A stretch of DNA of 64,000 nucleotides from assembly GCA_964245825.1 (NCBI GenBank), contig CAXTNT010000004.1, positions 62,001-126,000 of the forward strand. The letters are read 5' to 3'. Each line of letters begins with the position of its first letter. Position 1 is the first letter of the stretch. This stretch comes from CAJCIY01 sp964245825. GTDB lineage: Bacteria > Actinomycetota > Actinomycetes > Mycobacteriales > CAJCIY01. Positions 44,014-53,190 of the stretch are shown here, piece by piece. Both the position numbers and the translations under genes were made by a program. A model generated the notes under the pieces. The model was not told the DNA's origin. It did no database searches and was given only the letters and a program-made list of their open reading frames with translations.

Positions 44014-44760
44014 ATGTCCGCAGACCCATTCGCGCCTCTCCTGGCGCGGCCGGAGGTCGCCGCGGCCGTGGTCGGCGCGCGCAGCCAGGTGGACGCGCTG
44101 CTGGGACACCGGCTGCTGCGCCGCCGGTCGGCCGAGGTCAGCGCGGAGGCCGCCCTGCGTACCGCGCGGGCGAGTGCGGCGCTCGCCGGGCACGCGCATG
44201 CGTTGTCGGACGTTCGCTGCGGGGTCGACGACGGGGTCGTGCAGTCGGCGCTGCGCGTGACGGGTGCCCTCGGCGCGCTGCTCGACACCGTCGACCGGGC
44301 GCCGCTGCAGGCGCTGGCGCGACTGCACGCGCTCGTCGCCCGGGGCCTCGTTCCGGACGCGGACCTGGGCCGGCCCCGGGACGCGCCCGCGGTCGGCCCG
44401 CGGCTGACCGCGCTCGCCGGCCTCCTCGCCGGCCGGGAGAGTGGGTCTGCCCTGCTGCTCGCCGCCGTCGTGCACGGCGAGATCCTGGCGCTGGACGCCT
44501 TCGCCCCCGTCACCGGGCTGGTCGCGCGGGCCGCCGCGCGACTGGTCCTGGTATCACGTGGGCTGGACCCCAAGGCGGTCGTGGCGGTCGACGTCGGGCA
44601 CCTCGAGCAGCAGCAGGCGTACGAGGAGAGCGCCACCGCCTATGCCGCCGGTGACGTCGTGCCGTGGTTCGTGCACTGCGCGGATGCGGTGCGGCTCGGG
44701 GCCCTCGACTCGCTGGCGGTCTGCGAGGCGCTGCTGCGCGATGCGGCGGCGAGCGCCTGA
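44014..44760 (+). CDS. degenerate Fic-like protein
   Basis: 248 residues, nearly all helical. The segment HGEILALDAFAPVTGLVARAAARL aligns by pattern with the Fic motif HPFxxGNGRxxR but lacks the catalytic His and the GNGR residues. The protein is therefore probably not an active AMP-transferase. Homologues in this location (before the HAD phosphatase and tad genes) are often called oxidoreductases without support. It converges with the HAD gene with 7 bases between the stops. Confidence 0.6.
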   Translation: MSADPFAPLLARPEVAAAVVGARSQVDALLGHRLLRRRSAEVSAEAALRTARASAALAGHAHALSDVRCGVDDGVVQSALRVTGALGALLDTVDRAPLQALARLHALVARGLVPDADLGRPRDAPAVGPRLTALAGLLAGRESGSALLLAAVVHGEILALDAFAPVTGLVARAAARLVLVSRGLDPKAVVAVDVGHLEQQQAYEESATAYAAGDVVPWFVHCADAVRLGALDSLAVCEALLRDAAASA

Positions 44761-44767
44761 GCAGTGC

Positions 44768-45580
44768 TCAGGCCGGTCGCCGCCGCCGGCGGAGCATCGC
44801 TGCCCCCACCGCGGCGCTGGCCGCGATGCCGACGCCGACCCCGACCGCCAGCGGTCGGGATGGGGCCGGGATGCGGTCGCGCAGCCGTACCGGCCGGCGG
44901 AACTGCAGGACCGGCCAGTCCCGCTCCGCGGCGATCCGGCGCAGCCCTCGATCGGGGTTGACCGCGGTCGGGTGGCCCACCGCCTCGAGCATCGGCAGGT
45001 CGGTTACTGAGTCGCTGTAGGCGTAGCACTCAGCGAGGTCGTAGCGGCTGGCCGCGGCCAGGTCGCGGATAGCCGCCGCCTTGTGGGGCCCGTACGCGTA
45101 GAACGCGATAGCTCCTGTGTAGCAGCCGTCGACGGTCTCCATCTCGGTCGCGATCACCCGGTCGACGCCGAGCATCGCTCCTATCGGCCCGACGACCTCG
45201 GACCCCGACGAGGACACGATCACGATCTCGCGGCCCGCCCGACGGTGCTCCTCGATCAGCTCGACCGCCTCGTCGTACACCTGCGGATCGATCAGGTCGT
45301 GCAGCGTCTCCTCGACGATCGTGCGGACCTGCGCGACGTCCCAGCCGCGGCACATCTCGGTCATCGCGTCCCGCATCCGGTCCATCTGCGTCTCGTCGGC
45401 GCCGGCGAGGGAGAACACCAGCTGCGCGTACGTGCTCTTGAGGACCGCACGCCGATCGATCAGTCCAGAGCTGTAGAACGGCCGACCGAACGCGAGCGCG
45501 CTGCTCTTGGCGATGACGGTCTTGTCCAGGTCGAAGAAGGCCGCGGCCCCCCAGCGGGGGGGACTCGCGGCAAGGCTCAC
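44768..45580 (-). CDS. HAD-IB family phosphatase, membrane-tethered
   Basis: 270 residues. HAD motif I is FFDLDKTVIAKSS, motif II VSSSGSE, and motif III/IV CYAYSDSVTDLPMLE. It is a SerB-like fold acting on an unknown phosphate ester. A C-terminal span (LAVGVGVGIAASAAVGAAML) and basic tail anchor it. It is the counterpart of Rv3661 beside ssd. GTG 45580 follows TACCAT by 7 bases. Confidence 0.9.
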   Translation of the reverse strand: MSLAASPPRWGAAAFFDLDKTVIAKSSALAFGRPFYSSGLIDRRAVLKSTYAQLVFSLAGADETQMDRMRDAMTEMCRGWDVAQVRTIVEETLHDLIDPQVYDEAVELIEEHRRAGREIVIVSSSGSEVVGPIGAMLGVDRVIATEMETVDGCYTGAIAFYAYGPHKAAAIRDLAAASRYDLAECYAYSDSVTDLPMLEAVGHPTAVNPDRGLRRIAAERDWPVLQFRRPVRLRDRIPAPSRPLAVGVGVGIAASAAVGAAMLRRRRRPA

Positions 45581-45587
45581 GCCCGCG

Positions 45588-45593
45588 ATGGTA
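45588..45593 (-). promoter_or_regulatory. -10 box for the HAD phosphatase gene (leaderless)
   Basis: Minus-strand TACCAT ends 7 bases before GTG 45580. Confidence 0.5.
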
Positions 45594-45624
45594 GGCAGGC
45601 CTCGGCGGCTGCGCACGGACGCGC

Positions 45625-45630
45625 TAGTCT
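45625..45630 (+). promoter_or_regulatory. -10 box for 6C RNA
   Basis: TAGTCT lies just upstream of the 6C RNA fold; transcription would start near 45637. Confidence 0.55.
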
Positions 45631-45636
45631 GTTCTC

Positions 45637-45755
45637 CGCGCAACGCGAAATCCCGCGAAGGGGCGTTGCGCCGCAGGACGGCACCGGCTCCCACCCCCCC
45701 GGGACCCGGTGTCAGACGGCCCCCGCCCAACCCCCCCCGGGCGGGGGCCGTCGCC
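45637..45755 (+). ncRNA. 6C small RNA
   Basis: Two hairpins each carry a run of C in the loop. Stem 45680-45692 with 45701-45713 has seven C (45694-45700). Perfect 14-bp stem 45715-45728 with 45739-45752 has eight C (45731-45738) and can act as terminator. A 5' hairpin GCGCAACGC/GCGTTGCGC (45638-45646 and 45663-45671) precedes them. This is the defining structure of actinobacterial 6C RNA (B11 in mycobacteria), which base-pairs through its C-rich loops with G-rich mRNA sites. Its place between the HAD and ssd genes is the known one. Ends are estimated. Confidence 0.85.
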
Positions 45756-45841
45756 TGCCCGGGTGTGGACGGCCGGTCCTGCACAGGCCCTTTCGCGGCA
45801 GATGGTGGACCGGTCCGCGTCCACCGTCCCGGGGAGCCTCC

Positions 45842-46930
45842 TTGTCCACCACCACACCGCGCCGCCCGCTGGTCGCCGTCGCCGACCCCGTTCTGCTCGA
45901 CGACGTGCTGCGGCTGGCTGCGGCCGCGAGCGCGGACCTCGAGGTCGCGTCCGACGCGGTCGGCGCCCGCCGGTCCTGGCCGAGCGCCCCGCTCGTCCTC
46001 GTCGGCGGCGACCTGGCGGAGTCGCTGGCGAGCGCGGTAAGGGCCGGTCTCCTGCCGCGCCGCGACGGGGTGGTCGTGGTCACCGCCGACCTCGACGACG
46101 CGGGGGTCTGGCAGCGCGCCGTCGCTCTCGGCGCCGAACACGTGGCTTGCCTGCCCGATGCCGAGGCCTGGCTCGTCGACCGGCTCGGCGCGGCCGCCGA
46201 TGGACCTGGTCGGGAGGGGGTCGTCATCGGCGTGGTCGGCGGACGCGGCGGGGCCGGCGCCACCATTCTGGCAACCGCGCTGGCGCTGGCCGGCCTCCGC
46301 CGGGGCCTGCGGACCATGCTGGTCGACGCCGATCCCCTGGGCGGTGGCATCGACCTCGTGGTCGGCGCCGAGGACGAGGCCGGCGTCCGGTGGCCGGGGC
46401 TAGTGGGCGTCCACGGCCGGCTGCCCGCCGGGGCGCTGCACGACGCGCTGCCGGCGGTGGGTGAGCTCACCGTTCTCTCGTGGGATCGCGCAGACGTCCC
46501 GGCCGAGGTGCCTGCCGCTGCCGTCCACGCGCTGCTCGATGCGGCGCGCAGCGGCAGCGACCTGGTGGTCGTCGACCTCCCGCGTCATCTCGACGACGCC
46601 GGGCGCGTCGTCCTCGCCCGAGCCGCCCGCACGTACCTGGTGGTCCCGGCCGAGCTGCGGGCCTGCGCAGCGGCTGGCCGTGTCCTCACCGCGATCAGGC
46701 CGCACTGCGCGGACGTACGCGCCGTGGTCCGTCGGGGCGGCGGGCGGTTGCCCGACGACGTGGTCGCCGCCGCAGTCGGACTTCCGCTGGCCGGGTCCCT
46801 GCGTCCCGAGCCCGGGCTCGCCGAGTGCCTCGGTCGAGGCGAGCCGCCGGGTCGCGGCTCCGGCCCGCTGGCCCGGCTCTGCGACCGGCTGGTCATGGAT
46901 GCCGCCCCCCGACATGCCCGGACGTCGTGA
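45842..46930 (+). CDS. ssd: septum site-determining protein Ssd (TadZ/CpaE-like)
   Basis: 362 residues. An N-terminal receiver-like domain without conserved phospho-acceptor residues (about 1-115) is followed by a MinD/ParA-like ATPase domain. Its P-loop is degenerate (GGRGGAGATILATAL, lacking the GKT lysine), while the later VDADPLGGGIDLV is kept. It likely places the Tad machinery or influences septation. TTG 45842 follows GGGAGCC. It is the first gene of the tad operon and is coupled to tadA. Confidence 0.88.
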   Translation: MSTTTPRRPLVAVADPVLLDDVLRLAAAASADLEVASDAVGARRSWPSAPLVLVGGDLAESLASAVRAGLLPRRDGVVVVTADLDDAGVWQRAVALGAEHVACLPDAEAWLVDRLGAAADGPGREGVVIGVVGGRGGAGATILATALALAGLRRGLRTMLVDADPLGGGIDLVVGAEDEAGVRWPGLVGVHGRLPAGALHDALPAVGELTVLSWDRADVPAEVPAAAVHALLDAARSGSDLVVVDLPRHLDDAGRVVLARAARTYLVVPAELRACAAAGRVLTAIRPHCADVRAVVRRGGGRLPDDVVAAAVGLPLAGSLRPEPGLAECLGRGEPPGRGSGPLARLCDRLVMDAAPRHARTS

Positions 46931-48108
46931 CCGGCCCCGGTGCGCCCTCGCAGGAGCTGCTCGAGCGGGTCCGCGGCCAGCTCGTTGAGGCCGGTGACGC
47001 GCCCACGTCCGCGTCCGTTGCGCGCGTGCTGCGCGGTCTGCCGGGCGTCCGCGGCGACGCCGAGACCCTGCGGGTCGTGACCGCCCTGCGCGCCGAGATG
47101 GCCGGTGCCGGTCCGCTCGAGCCGCTGCTCGCCGAGCACGCTGTCACCGACGTCCTGGTCCAGCGCGGTGGCGAGGTCTGGGTCGACCGGGGAGCGGGCC
47201 TGCAGCTCGCGACGGTGCGGCTGCCCGGTGAGGCGGCCGTCCGCCGGCTCGCCGTCCGGCTCGTCACCGCGGGCGGTCGGCGTCTCGACGGCGCCCAACC
47301 GTGGGCCGACGCGACATTGCCCGGCGGCCACCGGGTGCATGCCGTGATCCCCCCGGTCTCGGTGGACGGCACCGCCCTGTCGGTCCGCGCGCTGCGTCCG
47401 GTTCGGCACGACCTGTCCGGTCTGGCGGCGGGCGGCTCGCTGCCTGGTGGGGTCCGGGCCTGGCTGGAGGCCATGCTCCAGGCGAGGCTTGCCACGCTTG
47501 TCTCCGGCGCCACCGGCAGTGGGAAGACCACGCTGCTCGGAGCACTGCTCGGTGCCCTGCCGCCGACCGAGCGGCTCGTGGTGGTCGAGGATGCCACCGA
47601 GCTCGCGCCCGTTCACCCGCACGTGGTCCGGCTTCAGTCGCGCCCACCGAACATCGAAGGTGCCGGGGCGGTCCACCTTCGCGACCTCGTGCGCCAGGCG
47701 CTGCGGATGCGCCCCGACCGGCTCGTTCTGGGCGAGGTACGCGGCCCTGAGGTGGTCGACCTCCTGGTCGCGCTCAACACGGGCCACGAGGGGGGCCTGT
47801 GCACCCTGCACGCCAACAGTCCCGCGGAGGTCCCGGCCCGGTTGGAGGCCCTGGGGGCCCTGGCGGGCCTGCCCCGCGACGCGGTGCACAGCCTCGCCGG
47901 CGCCGCGCTGCACGCCGTCGTGCACTGCGTCCGCGACGGTGCCCGCAGGCGCGTGGCACAGGTGGCAGTACTCGTCCGCACCGACGGGCGGGTCGAGGCC
48001 CGGCCGGCCCTCGTGGCCGGGAGTGAGGGGCGCCTGTCGGCAGGCGAGGCGCTGCCGGGCCTCACCACCCTGCTGGCCGAGCGCGGCGTCCGGCCGCCGC
48101 CGCTGTGA
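46927..48108 (+). CDS. tadA: TadA secretion ATPase (CpaF family)
   Basis: 393 residues. Type II/IV secretion ATPase with Walker A SGATGSGKTTLLGAL, Asp box VVVEDATEL, His box LVLGEVRGPEVVDLL and the LHANSP motif. It powers assembly of Flp/Tad pili. GTG 46927 overlaps the ssd stop; its own stop overlaps the tadB start. Confidence 0.94.
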   Translation: MTGPGAPSQELLERVRGQLVEAGDAPTSASVARVLRGLPGVRGDAETLRVVTALRAEMAGAGPLEPLLAEHAVTDVLVQRGGEVWVDRGAGLQLATVRLPGEAAVRRLAVRLVTAGGRRLDGAQPWADATLPGGHRVHAVIPPVSVDGTALSVRALRPVRHDLSGLAAGGSLPGGVRAWLEAMLQARLATLVSGATGSGKTTLLGALLGALPPTERLVVVEDATELAPVHPHVVRLQSRPPNIEGAGAVHLRDLVRQALRMRPDRLVLGEVRGPEVVDLLVALNTGHEGGLCTLHANSPAEVPARLEALGALAGLPRDAVHSLAGAALHAVVHCVRDGARRRVAQVAVLVRTDGRVEARPALVAGSEGRLSAGEALPGLTTLLAERGVRPPPL

Positions 48109-48929
48109 GCCTCGCAGCGCTCGCGGCGGTTGTCGCCGCCGCCGGTGCGACGGCTCTGGCCTTCCCCGCCCCCGCGGCGGTCGCTGCGTCGCCGCTGCGC
48201 CCGCGCTGGTCGCCGCCGACCGCCGACGAACTCCTCGCGGGGCCGTGCTCGGCGAGGATCGCAGCCGGGCTCGCGCTGATCGGAGCGCTGCCCGCGCTCG
48301 GTGTCGTCCCGGCGTTGGCCGTGGCGGTGGTTGTCCTGGCTCTGGTCCCCGGGCTGCGCGACGCGGCGGCCGAACGTGGCCGGCAGCGCATCGACACGGG
48401 GTGGCAGAGCGCCCTGGTGGCGATCGCCGCGGCGCTGCAGGCGGGGAGTCCGACCCCGGCAGCCCTCCGGCGCGGTGCTGCTGCGGCCGAGGCTGCCGGG
48501 TCGCCGGAGGCCTGCAGCACGCTGACCGCTGCGGCCGCGTCGGCCGACCTCGGGGGCGATGCGGTTGGTGCGCTCGCCGAGCACTGTCGGGACGGGCCAG
48601 GCGCCCAGCTCGCCGCCGCGCTCGCGCTGGCCGGTGAGGTGGGAGCCCCGCCTGCGCTGCTGGCCGTTCGGCTGGCCGGCTCGGTCGCCGCCCGCGCCCG
48701 GGCCGCCCGGGCGGCGACCGTCGCGCTCGCCGGGGCCCGGACGACGACGCGCCTGCTGGCCGCCCTCCCGCTGGCCGGCCTCGGCCTCGCGGCGGCCTTC
48801 GGGGCGTCCGCCCCCGCGTACCTGCTGGACACCCCGACGGGCCACGCCTGCCTGCTCGTCGCGGCGGGTTTCGAGGCGGCCGGCCTGACCTGGACGCGGC
48901 GACTGCTCGCTGCCGCGATCGGCTCGTGA
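48105..48929 (+). CDS. TadB-like type II secretion F protein
   Basis: 274 residues with a T2SSF domain (QSALVAIAAALQAG, then VGALAEHCRDGPGAQLAAALALAGEVGAP) and spans near residues 50-85, 205-230 and 235-255. It is an inner-membrane platform subunit of the Tad system. Both ends overlap neighbours by four bases. Confidence 0.85.
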   Translation: MSLAALAAVVAAAGATALAFPAPAAVAASPLRPRWSPPTADELLAGPCSARIAAGLALIGALPALGVVPALAVAVVVLALVPGLRDAAAERGRQRIDTGWQSALVAIAAALQAGSPTPAALRRGAAAAEAAGSPEACSTLTAAAASADLGGDAVGALAEHCRDGPGAQLAAALALAGEVGAPPALLAVRLAGSVAARARAARAATVALAGARTTTRLLAALPLAGLGLAAAFGASAPAYLLDTPTGHACLLVAAGFEAAGLTWTRRLLAAAIGS

Positions 48930-49660
48930 CCGTGGTGGTCGCGGGCCTGGTCTGCGGGGTCGGGGCCGGTGCGGCCGTGGCCGCGCTCGTCCCCCCGCGC
49001 CGTGGGCCCGCTCCGCCGACCCGCCCGCGACCTGTGCGGCGGCCGCCGCGGCCACCGTCCGCCTCCATGTCGAGACTGCTGAGCCTCGGTGTCGGGGTGC
49101 TGCTCGCCGCGGCCGGCCTCGGTGCGGTCGGGTTGGTGCTCGGTGGGGCCTGCGCCGTCGCCCTGCCCGCCGTCATTGCTCGGGCCGAACCCGCCGAGCT
49201 CGAGCGGACGCGCCGCGCCCTGCGGCGCGAGCTGCCGGCGTCGGTCGACCTCCTCGGCGCCGTACTTGCCGCCGGCGCGGACCCCCGTACCGCGCTGGCC
49301 CTGACCGGGCGCGCGGTCGACGGACGCTTGGGTACCCGGCTGACCGCGGCGGCGCGGGCGCAGGAACTCGGTGCCGACGCGGAGCACGCCTGGGCGCCCG
49401 CACTCCTGGCCGGTGGCGAGCCGCTCGCGCCGCTGGCCGAGGCGTTCCTGGCGGCCGAGGTCGACGGTTCGGGCCTGCTACCGCGGTTGGACCGGCTGGC
49501 GGCCGAGGCCCGGGAGATCGCCGCGGCGGCGGCGCTCACCGCGGCGGAGCGGGCGGGCGTCCGAGCGGTCGCGCCGCTGGGCCTGTGCTTCCTGCCGGCC
49601 TTCGTCGCCGTCGGTGTGGTCCCGGTCATCGCGTCGGCGCTGCGCACGGTCCCGTGGTGA
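48926..49660 (+). CDS. TadC-like type II secretion F protein
   Basis: 244 residues. A Pro/Arg-rich segment follows the first span, then a T2SSF domain (LPASVDLLGAVLAAGADPRTAL) and a final span (CFLPAFVAVGVVPVIASAL). It is the second platform protein of the Tad system. Confidence 0.85.
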   Translation: MTVVVAGLVCGVGAGAAVAALVPPRRGPAPPTRPRPVRRPPRPPSASMSRLLSLGVGVLLAAAGLGAVGLVLGGACAVALPAVIARAEPAELERTRRALRRELPASVDLLGAVLAAGADPRTALALTGRAVDGRLGTRLTAAARAQELGADAEHAWAPALLAGGEPLAPLAEAFLAAEVDGSGLLPRLDRLAAEAREIAAAAALTAAERAGVRAVAPLGLCFLPAFVAVGVVPVIASALRTVPW

Positions 49661-49813
49661 CTGCCCCTGTGGACAGCGTCGGCGGCGTCCCCAGATCGAG
49701 GGTGCGGCCCGCTCACCGTGGTGCTGCCCCCGATCCTGGAAAGGCGCCGCGGTTTCGCGGACCCGCCAACCCATGGGCCTTCCGCCCGTCCCGCGCAGCG
49801 TCAGGAGATCTCC

Positions 49814-50038
49814 GTGTCGTCTCGTTCTTGTTTCCCGCGCGGCCGCGCCCTCAGCGCCTGTGGTTGGCTCGCAGCGCGGGCCCGCCGCGGCAGCGACCTG
49901 GGCATGTCCACCGCCGAGTACGCGGTCGGCACCGTCGCCGCGTGCGGCTTCGCGGCCCTGCTGTGGACCGTTCTGCACAGCGCAGTCGTCGAGCAGGCCC
50001 TCACCAGCCTCATCACCCGTGCTCTCGGTGTGTTGTGA
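49814..50038 (+). CDS. Flp pilin-like peptide (DUF4244)
   Basis: 74 residues. A basic leader ends before GMSTAEYAVGTVAACGFAALL, a G-x4-E type prepilin cleavage region and hydrophobic helix. It would be the pilus subunit. GTG 49814 follows AGGAG; the frame is open further upstream. The gap 49661-49813 holds only its leader. Coupled by GTGA to tadE. Confidence 0.8.
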   Translation: MSSRSCFPRGRALSACGWLAARARRGSDLGMSTAEYAVGTVAACGFAALLWTVLHSAVVEQALTSLITRALGVL

Positions 50039-50409
50039 GCCGCCGACGCTCCGATGCCGGGTTGGCGACGGCCGAGATGGCGGTCGCGCTGCCGGCGCTC
50101 GTCGCCGTGGTTCTCGTCTGCGTCGGCCTCGTCGGCGCGGCGTCCTCGGCACTGCGGTGCGAGGACGCGGCTCGGCTTGCGGCCCGCTCGCTCGCCCGCG
50201 GCGACCCGCCGGCCGCCGCCCTCGCCCTCGCCGGCAAGGAAGCCCCGCCCGGCGCGGCAGTCGCCGACACAGCCCCCGGTGGCGGGCAGCCCGCGCTGGT
50301 CCGTGTCCGGGTCGCGGCCCGGGTGCGGCTGCCCGGGCCGCTCGGCGGCGTGCTGCCGACCTGGACGGTGAGCGGGACGGCCACCGCCCTCGACGAGTCC
50401 GGGCCGTGA
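50035..50409 (+). CDS. TadE-like pseudopilin
   Basis: 124 residues. SDAGLATAEMAVALPALVAVVL is the TadE-type prepilin region, followed by a soluble domain that probably caps or primes the pilus. Coupled to both neighbours. Confidence 0.85.
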   Translation: MSRRRSDAGLATAEMAVALPALVAVVLVCVGLVGAASSALRCEDAARLAARSLARGDPPAAALALAGKEAPPGAAVADTAPGGGQPALVRVRVAARVRLPGPLGGVLPTWTVSGTATALDESGP

Positions 50410-50771
50410 CCGCCCCACGGGCGCGACGTGCCGAGACCGGCTCGGCGACGGTCTGGGTGATCCTTGCCATGGCTCTCCTGGCCGCCGTGACGGCGGGTGC
50501 GCTCCTGCTGGCCGACGTGGCCGCGGCTCGGCAGCGGGCCGCTGCGGCCGCCGACCTGGCTGCGCTGGCCGGTGCCATGGCGGCGGAGCGGGGCGCCGAC
50601 CCCTGCGCGGCGGCGACCCGGGTCGCGGCGGCCGACGGCGCCCACCTTCCTGGTTGCAGCGTCGCCGCTGGCATCGTGCTGGTGACGGCGAGCGTGCCGC
50701 TGCCACCCGCCGTTGCTGCGCTCGGCCGGGCGGAGGTGAGCGTCCAGGCCCGAGCAGGTCCAGGCGGCTGA
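50406..50771 (+). CDS. TadE-like / helicase-secretion neighbourhood protein
   Basis: 121 residues. RAETGSATVWVILAMALLAAV starts a TadG-like hydrophobic helix; AAADLAALAGAMAAERGADPC and HLPGCSV follow with a Cys pair. Homologues always sit between tad genes and the DUF1998 helicase (as Rv3654c does). It is the last gene of the operon and converges with the helicase. Confidence 0.82.
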   Translation: MTAPRARRAETGSATVWVILAMALLAAVTAGALLLADVAAARQRAAAAADLAALAGAMAAERGADPCAAATRVAAADGAHLPGCSVAAGIVLVTASVPLPPAVAALGRAEVSVQARAGPGG

Positions 50772-50780
50772 GGGCTCGGC

Positions 50781-53069
50781 TCAGCCGAGCCCACCCAGGA
50801 CCGCGTCGAGCAGCCGCACCCCGCCGCCCTTGTCAAGCGGGGCGTTGCCGTTGCCGCACTTCGGCGACTGCACGCACGACGGGCAACCCGCAGCGCAGCC
50901 GCAGGCGGCCACCGCATCGCGGGTGGCCCGCAGCCAGTCGCCCGCCCGGACGTACCCCCGCTCGGCGAAGCCCGCACCCCCGGGGTGCCCGTCGTAGACG
51001 AACACCGTCGCCCGTCCGGTGTCGGCGTGCCGGGCAGTCGACACCCCGCCGAGGTCCCATCGGTCGCAGGTCGCCAGCAGCGGCAGCAGCCCGATCGCCG
51101 CGTGCTCGGCCGCGTGCGCTGCCCCCGGGACGTCCTCCGGGGCCAGCGCCGCGCTCTCGAGGACGCCGTCGGCGACCGCGTACAACACCGCCCTGGTGTG
51201 CAGCTGGCGCACCGGCAGATCCAGCGGCACCTCGCCGAGAACCTCGCCGCTGACGAGGCGCGTACGCAGGTACGACGTGACCTGGCTGGCGACCTCCACG
51301 ACCGCGAACGCCAGCTCGACCCCGCCGCCGACCCTGGAGCGCAGCGTCTCGATGAGCCGGATGTCGGTGACCTCACGGGCGCTGGTGGTCCAGTCGGGGG
51401 CCCCGGGGGAGAGCAGCGCGACCGCACCGTCGAGGTCCAGCGACTCCACCACGTACGTCGCACCTTGATGCAGGTACACCGCACCCTCGTGGGCAGTGCG
51501 GTGGGCGGCGTACGCATCGACCGTGCCCAGCAGTCGCCCGGTCGTGTCCTCGACCAGCGCCACGACGGGGCCGCCGGCACCTCGCAGGTCGACCTGCGGC
51601 CGCTCCCCCGCGCGCGGCCAGTACCAGCCGTCGGAGCGGCGGCGGAGCCGGCCCCGGCGGACGAGGTCGTCGAGCACCGGCAGCGCGGCGTCGCCGCCGA
51701 ACAGCGGCACGTCCTGCGCGGTCATCGGCAGCTCGGCCGCCGCGCATTCCAGCTGCGGGCCCAACACGTACGGGTTGACCGGGTCGAAGACGCTCGCCTC
51801 GACCGGGCGGCCGAAGACCGCCTCCGGGTGGTGCACCAGGTACGTGTCGAGCGGGTCGTCGCGGGCGACGAACACGGCGAGAGAGCTCGCCCCGGCCCGG
51901 CCGGCCCGGCCCGCCTGCTGCCGCAGCGACGAGACGGTTCCGGGCCAGCCGGCGATGATCACCGCATCCAGGCCGCTGACGTCGATTCCCAGCTCGAGCG
52001 CGTTGGTCGCGGCGACGCCGAGCAGGTCACCCGTCTGCAGGGCGGCCTCCAGCGCCCGCCGTTCCTCGGGGAGGTAGCCGGCCCGGTACGCCGCGACCCG
52101 GCCGTCCAGCCCGGCTTCGAGAAGCCCCCGCCGAGCGGCGGCCGCCACCGCCTCGGCCCCGCGGCGTGAGCGGACGAAGGCCAGCGTCCGTACCCCCGAG
52201 GAGACCAGGTCTGCCAGCAGGTCGCCCGTTTCGGCCAGCGCAGAGCGGCGCGCCGGCGCGCCGTTCTCGCCGGTCACCGAGGAGAACGGCGGCTCGTACA
52301 GCACGACGTCCTGCGGCGCGTGCGGCGAGCCGTCGTCGGTGACCGCCGCGACGTGCAGTCCGGTGAGCCGGAGCGCCGCCTCGCCGGGGTCGGCGACGGT
52401 GGCGGACGCGAGCACGAAGACCGGGTCGGCGCCGTAGCGGGCGCAGACCCGCCGCAGTCGCCGCAGCACGGCCGCGACGCTCGCCCCGAACACGCCCCGG
52501 TAGACGTGGCACTCGTCGACCACCACGTACCGCAGACCGCGGAAGAACGCCCGCCACTGCTGGTGCCTGGGCAGCAGCGAGCGGTGCAGCATGTCGGGGT
52601 TGGACAGCACGTAGGTCGCATGCGCGCGGACCCAGTCCCGCTCCTCGCGTGGGGTGTCGCCGTCGAAGGTCGCGGCCCGCACGCCGGTGAGCAGCAGCGT
52701 GCGGACCGTCCGCAGCTGGTCGGTGGTCAGCGCCTTGGTGGGCGCGAGGTAGAGCGCCCGGGCCCGCGCGTCGCCGAGCAGCCCGGACAGCACCGGCAGC
52801 TGATAGCCGAGCGACTTGCCCGACGCCGTCCCGGTCGCGACGACGACGTGCCGGCCGGCCCGCACGTGGTCGGCGACCTCCCGCTGGTGCGACCACGGTC
52901 GTTCGATGCCCTGGCCGGCCCAGCGCGCCAGCAGCAGTGGGTCCGCCCAGGCTGGCCACTCCGCGGGTCGGCCGGGCCTGGCCTGTGCGTGCTCCACATG
53001 GGTCACGGCGGCGGCCCGGCGCGGGTCGGCCGTCACCAGAGCGGCCGAGACCGCGGCGTGGGAGTGCAC
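50781..53069 (-). CDS. DEAD/DEAH-box helicase with DUF1998 zinc domain (MrfA-like)
   Basis: 762 residues. Walker A ATGTASGKS (about 79-87), motif II VDECHVY (DECH form), SAT, and motif VI QQAGRAGRAG. The C-terminal four-Cys cluster CGCAAGCPSCVQSPKC (about 725-745) matches MrfA/YprA, which repairs mitomycin lesions in Bacillus. It is the orthologue by position of Rv3649. GTG 53069 follows a weak CAGCGT box by 6 bases. Confidence 0.9.
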   Translation of the reverse strand: MHSHAAVSAALVTADPRRAAAVTHVEHAQARPGRPAEWPAWADPLLLARWAGQGIERPWSHQREVADHVRAGRHVVVATGTASGKSLGYQLPVLSGLLGDARARALYLAPTKALTTDQLRTVRTLLLTGVRAATFDGDTPREERDWVRAHATYVLSNPDMLHRSLLPRHQQWRAFFRGLRYVVVDECHVYRGVFGASVAAVLRRLRRVCARYGADPVFVLASATVADPGEAALRLTGLHVAAVTDDGSPHAPQDVVLYEPPFSSVTGENGAPARRSALAETGDLLADLVSSGVRTLAFVRSRRGAEAVAAAARRGLLEAGLDGRVAAYRAGYLPEERRALEAALQTGDLLGVAATNALELGIDVSGLDAVIIAGWPGTVSSLRQQAGRAGRAGASSLAVFVARDDPLDTYLVHHPEAVFGRPVEASVFDPVNPYVLGPQLECAAAELPMTAQDVPLFGGDAALPVLDDLVRRGRLRRRSDGWYWPRAGERPQVDLRGAGGPVVALVEDTTGRLLGTVDAYAAHRTAHEGAVYLHQGATYVVESLDLDGAVALLSPGAPDWTTSAREVTDIRLIETLRSRVGGGVELAFAVVEVASQVTSYLRTRLVSGEVLGEVPLDLPVRQLHTRAVLYAVADGVLESAALAPEDVPGAAHAAEHAAIGLLPLLATCDRWDLGGVSTARHADTGRATVFVYDGHPGGAGFAERGYVRAGDWLRATRDAVAACGCAAGCPSCVQSPKCGNGNAPLDKGGGVRLLDAVLGGLG

Positions 53070-53190
53070 GACGCCACGCTGTCACGCTGCCGGGGCGGAG
53101 TGGTTGGATCGAGGCAGCGCCGGGTAACGGCGCCCCGTCTGCCGGCCGCAGCCCGCAGACCCAACGCTTGATGTGACCGGAGGCAGAACC

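Noticed and set aside
46585..49716. 1043-codon minus-strand open frame across the tad genes
   Set aside because: Arg/Pro/Ala-rich with no domains. It is antisense to the well-supported tad operon.
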